Source: DATAMF01 sp964472565 (GTDB lineage Bacteria > Chloroflexota > Anaerolineae > Aggregatilineales > Aggregatilineaceae). From it: a DNA stretch of 38,037 bases. The stretch lies in assembly GCA_964472565.1 (NCBI GenBank), contig CAYYNB010000044.1, positions 1-38,037 on the forward strand, written 5' to 3'. The notes beneath the pieces are model-generated. The model had not been told where the DNA came from and ran no database searches. It worked only from the letters and a program-made list of their open reading frames with translations. The position numbers and the translations under genes are program-made. Numbering within the stretch: the first letter of the stretch is position 1; each line of letters begins with the position of its first letter. Of the stretch, positions 30,678 to 38,037 are shown one piece after another.

Positions 30678-32231
30678 ATGGGACATCCCCTGGCTGTAGC
30701 CACCGTTGAAACACGCGCCGTTCGTCCGGTTGATCGTCGGGCACAAGCGATTGTTACCGGCTTTCCGCGTTATTTTCTGCCGCTCAGCGTCCTGATCATG
30801 CTGTCTGGTCTGCTGCTGCGTATCTGGCGGTTGGGTACCGCCAGTCTGTGGACCGACGAAGTGCTGACCGCCTACCGGGCTGAAAGTTCCTTTCAGGCCG
30901 CCTACCATTCGATTCTCGGCGCGGGCAACCAGATGCCGTTTTATTACCTGCTGATGCGCCTGATGCCCAACGCCAGCGAAGTGATGATGCGCCTGCCATC
31001 TGTCCTGTTAGGCATGTGCGGCATCTCCTTGATCATGGCGGTGGTGCTGCGCCTCTACCAGAATGCGGATATGGCGCTGTGGGCCGGGGCCTTAGTCGCC
31101 TTTAATCCATACCACCTCTGGCTGTCGCGCACTGCCCGCTACTATACGCTGATTTTTGTGCTGTCGCTGGTGGTCTCCTACTGTTTTCTGCGCCTGCTGC
31201 GCGGCCACTCGTCACGCCGCCTGTGGATCGTTTTTGTCCTGGGCAGCCTGGCCGCCTATCTCACCCACTACACCACGCTCGCCCTGGGAGCCGCGCAGTT
31301 TACCGTGCTGGCGATCACCGTCCATAACAACCGCAAGCTGTTCTGGCGTTGGATCGCGGCGCAAACAGTGGCAGTGATCCCGGTAGTGTTGTGGCTGCTG
31401 CTGCTGGTCACACAAAACCAGCCCGAAGTGGCCTCGGAATGGGTGCCCAGGCCGCAACTGCTCGACCTGCCCCTGACTCTCTACGCCATGACTCTCGGCC
31501 CGATTGATCTCACCGATTGGGCCTTCGTGCCGGGGCGCATCGTCGTATTGATCGGCCTGTTTTTCGCGCCGCTGTGGGTCTACCGCCGCATGCAGCCGGA
31601 AATCCTGTACTGGCTGGCGCTGTTTTTGGAACCGCTGTTCCTGGTCTATCTGCTGTCGGTTGTCGTCGTGCCGTTTTATGTGGATCGTTACTTTATGGTC
31701 GCGCTCCCCGCCCTGATCATCCTGATCGTGCAAAGCTGGACCGCCCAGACGCCCCGGACATTCCGCTGGCTGGCGTTTAGCGCGGTGATCCTGACGGGCG
31801 CAGCCACCATCAACACCACCTTCAGCCGCGACGACTACATCCGCGACGACTGGAGCCACGCGACACGTTATGTCGCGCAGCACATCCAACCGGATGATCA
31901 GGTAGTGGTCGAGCGTGACAACATCGAACAGGCTTTTGCGCTCTATTACCCGCAGACGGGCCGCCCCATGCCCCCGGTCGCACGGCTGGCCGATCTGCCC
32001 GACACCGCCGCCTTTGAGCCGTCCACCCAGCGCGTCTGGCTGATCTACCGCAACCCGAACGAGGATGTCCATTCGCAGGTGGTCATGCCCGACTTTGATC
32101 CCTACGAACCGGGCCGCTCCGCGCTGGGCGATTGGCTGATCGCGCATCAGGCCCAGGTTGTCGCGGAACAGCGCTTTAACGGCGTCACCGTGCTGCTGCT
32201 CGATCAGGGCGCGATCCAGGCGAAACAATGA
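30678..32231 (+). CDS. GT39-like membrane glycosyltransferase
   Basis: A 517-residue polytopic protein of the GT-C type (PMT/ArnT-like, PMT_2 domain) that would move a sugar from a lipid-phosphate carrier to a target outside the membrane. After a first helix, the conserved acidic loop reads LGTASLWTDEVLTAYRA, followed by MPFYYLLMRL and RLPSVLLGM, and about ten more helices; a soluble C-terminal domain (about 380-517) is exported. The ATG at 30678 follows GGAGGGTGAAC; a GTG six bases earlier is less likely. Acceptor and sugar are unknown. It stands alone. Confidence 0.86.
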   Translation: MGHPLAVATVETRAVRPVDRRAQAIVTGFPRYFLPLSVLIMLSGLLLRIWRLGTASLWTDEVLTAYRAESSFQAAYHSILGAGNQMPFYYLLMRLMPNASEVMMRLPSVLLGMCGISLIMAVVLRLYQNADMALWAGALVAFNPYHLWLSRTARYYTLIFVLSLVVSYCFLRLLRGHSSRRLWIVFVLGSLAAYLTHYTTLALGAAQFTVLAITVHNNRKLFWRWIAAQTVAVIPVVLWLLLLVTQNQPEVASEWVPRPQLLDLPLTLYAMTLGPIDLTDWAFVPGRIVVLIGLFFAPLWVYRRMQPEILYWLALFLEPLFLVYLLSVVVVPFYVDRYFMVALPALIILIVQSWTAQTPRTFRWLAFSAVILTGAATINTTFSRDDYIRDDWSHATRYVAQHIQPDDQVVVERDNIEQAFALYYPQTGRPMPPVARLADLPDTAAFEPSTQRVWLIYRNPNEDVHSQVVMPDFDPYEPGRSALGDWLIAHQAQVVAEQRFNGVTVLLLDQGAIQAKQ

Positions 32232-32321
32232 GCCGCGCAGGGATTTCACAGTTGCCATTGGCGCGAGACAACTCTATACTGGATTCGATATTGGTGAGTT
32301 GATTCTAGGGGTAGGGCTATC

Positions 32322-33086
32322 GTGGATTCCTCGATTTTGATCATTGGGGGCGGTGTCGCCCTGGGAGCCTTTGTGCTCGGCAGTATTCTGCTGGCTGTCT
32401 ATTTACGATCCAACCGTACCAAAGCCGGCTACGGCAGTGATCCGATGGTGTACGGCAATCTGGTGATGTGTCCCAACTGCGGCTATATGAACCCCCTGGA
32501 TACAGCGGCCTGTCTGAAATGCCGTGTGCCGCTGCCCGCTCGCCCACCACAAGGGTATGGGTTCCCCCCGCCGCCGCCCGCTCAGCCCGGCGGTGCGCCC
32601 CCGGACTATGGAGCGTACGCGCCCCCGCCTGCACCCGCTGCACCGCCCAAACCGGCCTATACGCCGCCGCCCGGCTATAGCAATTACGCGCCGCCGCCGC
32701 CCGCCTATCCCCCGCCGGACCCGGATCAGACCGGTGCGCCCGCTAACTCGAATATGCCCGCCGCCGCGCCGAGCGTCATGCCGGGCACCATGCCCCGTGC
32801 CTGGCTTGAAGGCGTGAGCGGAGCGGTGGTCGGCCACCGGGCCTATCTCAGCCAGACAAGTATTCTGGTGGGCCGTTCGACCCAGTGCGATGTGCAGGTC
32901 TACGATCCCAAAGTCTCGCGGCGGCACTTCCAGATTCGTTTTGCCAACGGCGGCTTTTTCCTTCAGGATCAGCAGAGTTCACGGGGGACGCGCATCAACG
33001 GCGAGCGCGTGATGGCGCGGCGGCTCAACGACGGAGATCGCATCGATGTAGGCGACTCCAGCCTGATCTTCCACATCGAAGCCTAG
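32322..33086 (+). CDS. Membrane FHA protein with zinc ribbon
   Basis: A 254-residue phosphothreonine-binding protein. One N-terminal membrane helix (about 5-28), a zinc ribbon with Cys50, Cys53, Cys64 and Cys67 (CPNC, CLKC), a Pro/Tyr/Ala-rich linker (about 72-158), and an FHA domain (about 170-254) with GRSTQCDVQVYDPKVSRRH (Arg185, Ser199, His202) and INGE (Asn226, Gly227). FHA domains bind phosphothreonine peptides. The GTG start follows AGGGGTAGGG. It has its own terminator. A second FHA protein and a PP2C phosphatase lie on the opposite strand just downstream, suggesting a shared Ser/Thr phospho-signalling circuit; no kinase gene is visible. Confidence 0.9.
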   Translation: MDSSILIIGGGVALGAFVLGSILLAVYLRSNRTKAGYGSDPMVYGNLVMCPNCGYMNPLDTAACLKCRVPLPARPPQGYGFPPPPPAQPGGAPPDYGAYAPPPAPAAPPKPAYTPPPGYSNYAPPPPAYPPPDPDQTGAPANSNMPAAAPSVMPGTMPRAWLEGVSGAVVGHRAYLSQTSILVGRSTQCDVQVYDPKVSRRHFQIRFANGGFFLQDQQSSRGTRINGERVMARRLNDGDRIDVGDSSLIFHIEA

Positions 33087-33095
33087 AACAACAGC

Positions 33096-33125
33096 AGCCC
33101 TCCCAATCACCGGAGGGCTTTTTTA
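33096..33125 (+). terminator. Intrinsic terminator of the FHA gene
   Basis: AGCCCTCC (33096-33103), 8-base loop, GGAGGGCT (33112-33119) and then TTTTTA. A clear Rho-independent terminator. Confidence 0.88.
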
Positions 33126-33146
33126 TCCCGGCATGCGGAACCATCG

Positions 33147-33216
33147 CCCCTGCTCCGCCCGCTTTTCCCCTCCTTTCTCCGCGTGCGGGGAAAGGAGGCT
33201 GGGAGGATAGGGGTTC
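33147..33216. repeat. C-rich hairpin element, copy 2
   Basis: CCTCCTTTC (33169-33177) pairs with GAAAGGAGG (33190-33198), flanked by CTCCGCCCGCTTTT and GGATAGGGGTT. The same arrangement, in reverse complement, occurs at 4609-4662. Both copies lie just past a stop codon. Confidence 0.6.
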
Positions 33217-33217
33217 A

Positions 33218-35128
33218 TTATTGCAGCGGCCAGAAACTCAACACCGGCTGCGCGGCCCACCCGACCCGGCCATCATCCAGCCGAATCTGCCACCACCAGT
33301 GCCCATCCTGCTGAATCGGCCCGCCGATCACCAGCGCGGCCTCGTTCACCAACACCGGATCGATTTCGTCGCCCTGCAAACTGGCCGTTTGCCGCAGTTG
33401 AAAATCCATTTGAGCATAAACCTGCTGGCCTTCCCAGTCTTGCAGCTCATAAGCGGGCGTCGGGGCAGGTGTATTCATGACCGGTCCATCCGGTGTCACC
33501 GGCGCGCCGGGAACAGACGAGGTCGGCGTTACCGCCAGCGTCGGCGATGGCGTGGGCGAACGGCGTGCCGGGGTCATATCGATGGGCTGCTGCTCCGTCG
33601 GCAGCGGATTGGCGCTGGCATCCACCGCAACGATCCGCTGGTGCAGACTGGGGCCGTTAACCCAGCGTTCTTCCCGCCCGGATGCGTCCAGCACGAGATA
33701 CCAGAAGCCGTTCGGGGTCGCCTCGTCTACGGTAACCACGCGGAATGTTTCATCGGCCTGGAGCGGAGTGGCGCGTTGTTCGTCCGTGATACGTGTCAGA
33801 TCAGCGGGCGGCTGGCGCGAGTCATCCGGCACAAACGCCGGAATCGGATCGCCTTCCAGCACTTTGAACCACAGGCCCTCAGTCAGACGCGGCCCGCTTG
33901 GGGGAACCGGCGTTTGCGTCAGCGCCACCGAGGTTGCCATCAGCGCGGCCTGGGTATTTTCGAGCAGCACGGCCTGCGTTGCGGTCCCGGCGGCCTGGGT
34001 CTGGTTAGCGCGAACCTGCATCGTCGCCGTTCGATCCGCGTCCGAAAACTGGGTAACAACCTGCTTCGGGGCTTCATCGCCTTGATCGTCCCCCGCATTC
34101 ACCACCAACAGCATCACCACCACAAACCCAACCAGCACCACCGCAAAACTGATAATCGTAACCAGCCAGTTCCCCCGAATCAGCCGCCAGAAATCGTGCA
34201 GCGGGCTTTCCGCGGGCGGCGGCACAGGCGACGGAGTCGGCGCGCCATACGGCTGCATAACGGGCGGCTGGTGCATCACCGTATGCCCCAGGTCCAACGG
34301 GGTCGCGGGCACCACCGCCTCGCGGAAACCCGATCCCCAGGTATCGTTGCTCTGCGGCTGGGTGTTATCCTCGTCCGCCAATTTCAGCAGAATCACCGAA
34401 ATGTTATCCGCCCCGCCCCGGTCATTCGCCATCTGGATCAGCGTTTTAACGGCGCGTTCCGGCGTAAGCGTCGCGGTGGTCCGTTCGATTTCATCCGGCG
34501 GAGCATAACGGGTCAGGCCGTCGCTGCACATCACAACCTGATCACCGCCGCGCACCCGCCCGGTGATAATATCCACTTTAACCGAGGGCTGGCTGCCTAA
34601 CGCGCGGACCAGTTTACGCCCCGCCGGATCGCCTTCCGGCAGCGGATTCCCGGCTTCGCGCTGCATCGCCTCGACCGTATGATCCAGCGTCAGCTTGCGC
34701 ACATCGGCATCCCGCATCAGGTACGCCGGGCTGTCGCCCACGCTGCCTACGATCAATTCCCGCCCGCGAATCACCGTCGCGACGACGGTTGTCGCCATAA
34801 TCGTCGGGACTTCCTGGCCCTGCCCCTCGGCAAAAATCACACTGTTCGCTTCGGCAATCGCCCGCGCCAACCGCTCCGGCGGATCGCCTTCCGTTTGTTC
34901 ATAATAACTGCTGATAATCGTGCTGACCGCGTACTGGCTCGCCAGATCGCCCCCCGTCAGCCCGCCCACGCCATCAGCCAACACAAAAATTTGTCCCAGC
35001 CGCGCCACTACATCGGGATCAGCGGGGACCAGATGTCCAATCGCGTCTTGATTCTGTTTGCGCTTGCGTCCGATGTCGGTATCCATAGCGACCCGCACGG
35101 TCAGCGCCAGCGAGGGCGATTGATTCAT
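33218..35128 (-). CDS. PP2C Ser/Thr phosphatase, membrane-anchored
   Basis: A 636-residue protein phosphatase. The cytoplasmic PP2C domain (about 10-255) shows QNQDA (Asp28), LADGVGG (Asp52), GSVGDSPAYL, CSDGLTRY (Asp203) and DNISVILL (Asp241), all metal ligands of the family. A Pro-rich linker, one helix (321-343) and an exported tail follow; the tail has two SH3b-like segments, near TEGLWFKVLEGDP and the last 65 residues (YAQMDFQLRQTASLQGDE, GWAAQPVLSFWPL), joined by Thr/Pro linkers. It would remove phosphate from Ser/Thr proteins and sense or bind something outside the cell. It lies 14 bases downstream of an FHA gene on the same strand, so they are an operon. Confidence 0.92.
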   Translation of the reverse strand: MNQSPSLALTVRVAMDTDIGRKRKQNQDAIGHLVPADPDVVARLGQIFVLADGVGGLTGGDLASQYAVSTIISSYYEQTEGDPPERLARAIAEANSVIFAEGQGQEVPTIMATTVVATVIRGRELIVGSVGDSPAYLMRDADVRKLTLDHTVEAMQREAGNPLPEGDPAGRKLVRALGSQPSVKVDIITGRVRGGDQVVMCSDGLTRYAPPDEIERTTATLTPERAVKTLIQMANDRGGADNISVILLKLADEDNTQPQSNDTWGSGFREAVVPATPLDLGHTVMHQPPVMQPYGAPTPSPVPPPAESPLHDFWRLIRGNWLVTIISFAVVLVGFVVVMLLVVNAGDDQGDEAPKQVVTQFSDADRTATMQVRANQTQAAGTATQAVLLENTQAALMATSVALTQTPVPPSGPRLTEGLWFKVLEGDPIPAFVPDDSRQPPADLTRITDEQRATPLQADETFRVVTVDEATPNGFWYLVLDASGREERWVNGPSLHQRIVAVDASANPLPTEQQPIDMTPARRSPTPSPTLAVTPTSSVPGAPVTPDGPVMNTPAPTPAYELQDWEGQQVYAQMDFQLRQTASLQGDEIDPVLVNEAALVIGGPIQQDGHWWWQIRLDDGRVGWAAQPVLSFWPLQ

Positions 35129-35142
35129 AGAGCGTCCAATCT

Positions 35143-35826
35143 TCAGTCTGCAAGTACTTTTAAGACAAACAGGGTATCACCCAACCGGATCTCATCATTT
35201 TCATGTACCGGCGTGGCTCCGCGCACCGCTTTACCGTTGATAAACACCGGGTTGGTTGGCCCAAACGGCCACAGATAAAACATCAGCGGCCCGGCAGGAT
35301 CATCTTCGGGCGGTTCAGCCGTCACACGGGCGTGCTGCCGCGAAATCTTCGGATCGTTCCAGCGCACATCCCCCTCGCGCCCGATGCTCTGATTCGGTTT
35401 GATCGGCAAAATAATCCCCCGATAATCCTGCGGCTCTTTGATGATCAAATATCCGATCAGGCCCGACGTTCCGGTTTCCGGCTGGACCGCGCTTTGTTCC
35501 GAGGTCTGGCGCGGGCGCTGGATGATTTCCGTCACCCCGCCGACGATCTCCCCCTCAAATGTCTGCCGGACGAATCCCGCCGAATCGGGCTGGGCGGGCG
35601 GCGGCTCATAGGGTTGCGGTGGTTCATACGGGACATACGGCTGGGCGGGCGGCGGCTGAAGCCCATCCAGCGATCCCAACTCCGTTGCCGCTTCATTTTT
35701 TGACCCACTATTCGCGTTTGGTGGGCCATAGGTCTGGCGATCCTGCTGTTCCAGAACACAGTAAGGACATACCAGGTGTGGCGGGTCAAAAGGCCCATGA
35801 ATGTCACAAAATCCACCACCCGACAT
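35143..35826 (-). CDS. FHA protein with N-terminal CxxC motif
   Basis: A 227-residue soluble protein. The N-terminus has Cys7 (GFCDIHG) and a CPYC pair (LVCPYCVLE), a likely small zinc ribbon; a linker (about 45-95) contains PYEPPQPYEPPPAQ repeats; the FHA domain (about 135-225) has SIGREGDVRWNDPKISRQH and VFINGKAV. It probably binds phosphothreonine peptides and, being in an operon with PP2C, may direct the phosphatase to its substrates. The ATG follows GAGGAACAAGCTG. No transmembrane helix. Confidence 0.9.
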   Translation of the reverse strand: MSGGGFCDIHGPFDPPHLVCPYCVLEQQDRQTYGPPNANSGSKNEAATELGSLDGLQPPPAQPYVPYEPPQPYEPPPAQPDSAGFVRQTFEGEIVGGVTEIIQRPRQTSEQSAVQPETGTSGLIGYLIIKEPQDYRGIILPIKPNQSIGREGDVRWNDPKISRQHARVTAEPPEDDPAGPLMFYLWPFGPTNPVFINGKAVRGATPVHENDEIRLGDTLFVLKVLAD

Positions 35827-35962
35827 CAGCTTGTTCCTCTTCCTTAAACATCCTCGCCACCCATTCTATCACGCACCGCGCAAAGGGAAAACCAGAATGT
35901 GCGCGCATCCATTTTCAGGGTATAACGTATTAAGAATAAACTTTAGACGGAGATCGCTGGTT

Positions 35963-36652
35963 ATGAGAGCACAACCTGAATTCACACCCGCCGATGATGA
36001 ACTGGAACGCTTGCAGTTAGCCGAGGCCCTGGATGTCGAGCCGGGCAGCCCGTTAGAATCGGCGGATTTTCGGCTGCACCAGATGCGTTTGGGCGCGGTG
36101 CTGGAATTCACCCCCGACGATCTCGCCTACAACCGGGGGGCGCGCCTCTCTCCCGATCAGGCTGAGCGCCTTTACCTGATGCTGCGCACCCGTTACTGGA
36201 CCATTATCGGCATCTTGAGCGTCTGCGCCTTTTTCGCCGGGCTGATCGGCGCGCTCAGCAGCGGATCGATCCTCGGCTTTATCCCCATGCTGATCTGTAT
36301 GGGGCTGGCGTTAGGTACTGCCGGGCTGCTCAATTATGCCCGTACCAGCATCCTCGACCAGCCGGTTGAATCAACTACCGTCCGCGTGGGCCGGATCGCA
36401 CTCACCTTCAAGCGGATGGGCAGCGACAAAGCCAGCTTTAAGCTGGACGACAAACACAAGCTCGAAGCCGACAAACAGCTTTACAAGGTGATGCGCGCCA
36501 ACCAGGATTATATCGCCTACTTCACCCAACTGATTCCCTTTGTGCCCAACTACCGCATTGTGAGCATGGAGCCGATTGGCGATCTCGAACCCGATCAGGT
36601 CCGCCATGAAGCCAAGTCCAAGCGCGAATTATTTCCAAAACGCAAACGTTAG
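35963..36652 (+). CDS. Two-helix membrane protein, FTxDDLA family, copy A
   Basis: A 229-residue protein of unknown function. A cytoplasmic N-terminus (about 1-75) with LEFTPDDLAYNRGARLSPDQ, two membrane helices (about 77-100 and 104-128), and a C-terminal domain (about 130-229) of beta strands ending near NYRIVSMEPI. The next gene has the same three parts. The ATG at 35963 is preceded by CGGAGA; the longer open frame from 35801 lacks signals. It is 10 bases from the next gene, so they are likely co-transcribed. Confidence 0.75.
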   Translation: MRAQPEFTPADDELERLQLAEALDVEPGSPLESADFRLHQMRLGAVLEFTPDDLAYNRGARLSPDQAERLYLMLRTRYWTIIGILSVCAFFAGLIGALSSGSILGFIPMLICMGLALGTAGLLNYARTSILDQPVESTTVRVGRIALTFKRMGSDKASFKLDDKHKLEADKQLYKVMRANQDYIAYFTQLIPFVPNYRIVSMEPIGDLEPDQVRHEAKSKRELFPKRKR

Positions 36653-36662
36653 GCAGGCCGTC

Positions 36663-37169
36663 ATGAACACACCCCATCAAGCCGAACTGTGCCAGCGGCT
36701 GGGCTTCACCGCTGATGATTTAGCCCACAACCGCCGGGGGTATCTCAGCCCACGCCAGATTCAGCGCGTCCGGCGCTTAGCTCGCGTCGCGACCTGTATC
36801 GTCCTGCTGGGCCTCTTTTTCCCGGTGATCTACACCACGCTGCATGGGTCTTTCTGGCAGCAGCCCCAGTTTTATGCCCGCCTGTTCGGAATGAGCCTGT
36901 TGATCGTGGGGGCAGTGTGGAGTTTGCGCCGCTATGCCCATCTGCTGGCCGGGCCAATCATCCAATCCGCCGCTGTGCAGCCCGCCCAGGCCAATGTCGG
37001 GCAAAATGTCGTTTTTCAGCTGGAAAACAACCGCCAACTCTATATGTCCCCAGACCTTTATCAACGCCTGCTTCCGGCGCAAACCTACCGTCTCTACTAC
37101 ACCGATTATCTCCCCAGTGCGAACCGGCGCAGCGTCCACCTCGTCAGCCTGGAACCGGTGTATCCCTGA
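36663..37169 (+). CDS. Two-helix membrane protein, FTxDDLA family, copy B
   Basis: A 168-residue paralogue of the preceding gene. The N-terminus carries GFTADDLAHNRRGYLSPRQ, matching FTPDDLAYNR...LSPDQ; two membrane helices (about 42-60 and 73-90) follow; the C-terminal region RQLYMSPDLYQRLLPAQTY ends VHLVSLEPVYP, matching the partner's IVSMEPI. It lacks the partner's acidic N-terminal 45 residues and part of the C-terminal domain. Function unknown; location beside FHA, PP2C and a tubulin-like gene hints at an envelope signalling role, which is inference only. Confidence 0.75.
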   Translation: MNTPHQAELCQRLGFTADDLAHNRRGYLSPRQIQRVRRLARVATCIVLLGLFFPVIYTTLHGSFWQQPQFYARLFGMSLLIVGAVWSLRRYAHLLAGPIIQSAAVQPAQANVGQNVVFQLENNRQLYMSPDLYQRLLPAQTYRLYYTDYLPSANRRSVHLVSLEPVYP

Positions 37170-37272
37170 TATTTTTCACACAATTTGCGGATTTCCGTCA
37201 TTCCCCCTCCGGCAAGACGTGTTATCATGAAGCAAAGTTAAGTTTTCGTGAGAACACGGTGCCGGATTGCGT

Positions 37273-38037
37273 ATGCCTGAAACCTATTCGCTGATTGCCC
37301 TGGGTGAATTTGGAGATCGTGCCCATCCCCTGCGCGAGGAACTGCGCGAAGCGGCCCTGATCGTCGGCCTCGGCCAGGTGGGGCTGCAAGCCGTCGCCAG
37401 CATCCACCAGATGTTGGGTGGGCTGCTCACCCGGCGTGAAATCCAGAGTAAGGTTCGCCTGCTCGCCATCGCCCGCCGCCGCACCCTGCGCGAAGATTCG
37501 GCCCTCCCCCGCGACGAACGCCTGACACTCGATCTGGACCCCATTGCCTGGAGCGATGTCCCCGGACGGTATGCCCAACTAGGCGTCGCGCAGTGGTGGC
37601 CGCATTCGCCCGTCGCCCGCGAAATTCTGGACGATCCGGCCCAGATGCGCGCTTACAGCCGCCTGATGTTGTATGACAACGCCGCCCTGGTCAGCGAAAC
37701 ACTCTATAAATCGATCCAGTGGTTAAACGAAGTCGGCACCGGGCGCGATCTGAAGCTGGCCCGCCGCATTTATGTGCTGGCGTCGCTGGCCGAAGCCGAA
37801 GGCAGCGGGCTGCTGTTTGATATTGTGACCCGGCTCCGCGCTCTGTGCCGCCACGATCCCGTCCAGATTATCGGCGTGTTTTCGCTCCGCGCCGCCAATT
37901 CCGACCCGGAGCATATTTTGTCGATGGCGAATGTTTACGCCACCCTGCGCGAGATCGATTCGTTCACGCTGCATCCTGAAATATTTCTTTCCACCTTCCC
38001 GGTCATCGGCCACACCCTGCCCGCCGCCCCACCCCGC
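37273..38037 (+). CDS. Tubulin-like GTPase, partial (runs off window)
   Basis: An open frame of 255 codons without a stop to the window end. It opens MPETYSLIALGEFGDR. AALIVGLGQVGLQAVASI is a nucleotide-binding strand-loop-helix, followed by RLLAIARRR. SLAEAEGSGLLFDIVTRLR lies where tubulin-like proteins have the GGTGSG tubulin signature loop, and MANVYATLREID fits the conserved NAYAALKEL helix after it. I assign it tentatively to the bacterial tubulin-like (Tubulin_2) proteins. The match is by eye; AEGSG in place of GGTGSG is a real difference. No good ribosome site precedes the ATG. The C-terminus is outside the window. Confidence 0.6.
   Translation, partial: MPETYSLIALGEFGDRAHPLREELREAALIVGLGQVGLQAVASIHQMLGGLLTRREIQSKVRLLAIARRRTLREDSALPRDERLTLDLDPIAWSDVPGRYAQLGVAQWWPHSPVAREILDDPAQMRAYSRLMLYDNAALVSETLYKSIQWLNEVGTGRDLKLARRIYVLASLAEAEGSGLLFDIVTRLRALCRHDPVQIIGVFSLRAANSDPEHILSMANVYATLREIDSFTLHPEIFLSTFPVIGHTLPAAPPR

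Noticed and set aside
1..38037. CRISPR array, tRNA or rRNA genes
   Set aside because: No regularly spaced repeat array was seen, and no tRNA cloverleaf or rRNA segment was recognised on reading; the short repeats at 4419-4540 lack spacer regularity.

Overview
The window looks like a Chloroflexota (probably Anaerolineae-like) chromosome fragment. This is an inference from gene style: moderately high G+C, secreted glycosidase-like proteins with long Thr/Pro spacers (PTPTP), DUF4097-type lipoproteins, FHA/PP2C proteins with proline-rich linkers and zinc ribbons, and no ribosomal or other marker gene to confirm it. A run of exactly 100 N at 21609-21708 marks a scaffold gap of unknown true size. 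Both ends cut into genes or elements.

Layout. 1-1632 is an IS200/IS605-type element with a broken tnpA and an intact tnpB. 1678-4331 is a + strand unit: an unknown protein, a Crp/Fnr regulator resembling YeiL, and a nucleoside hydrolase. 4673-7043 is - strand: two DUF4097 envelope proteins and an atypical Fur-family regulator with an inverted repeat at its start. A cold-shock gene with its own promoter, leader and terminator follows. 7761-9597 is an ECF sigma factor with an overlapping membrane partner carrying polyglycine tracts. 9738-11261 is a glycosidase-like lipoprotein. 11429-12643 is an A+T-rich island encoding a TIR domain fused to a DeoR-type ligand-binding domain, the most novel item here. 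12721-16733 (-) holds Hsp20, an MFS permease, exonuclease III and a second glycosidase-like protein, which lies just downstream of a five-PAS histidine kinase (16777-19911).

From 20085: aldo/keto reductase (+), a gap-truncated DEDDh exonuclease and an alpha/beta hydrolase (-), then a tightly overlapping iron/cobalamin-type ABC importer operon (22800-25641). 25651-26683 (-) holds four very small membrane proteins, three of them paralogues. 26774-27852 has a GNAT acetyltransferase overlapping a nitroreductase. 27878-30463 is a TetR-regulated ABC exporter with clear promoter and operator pairs. 30678-32231 is a GT39-like membrane glycosyltransferase. 32322-38037 is a phospho-signalling neighbourhood: FHA protein, PP2C phosphatase with extracytoplasmic tail, second FHA protein, two paralogous membrane proteins sharing an FTxDDLAxNR..LSP motif, and the start of a tubulin-like GTPase gene that runs off the window.

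No rRNA, tRNA or CRISPR array was seen.
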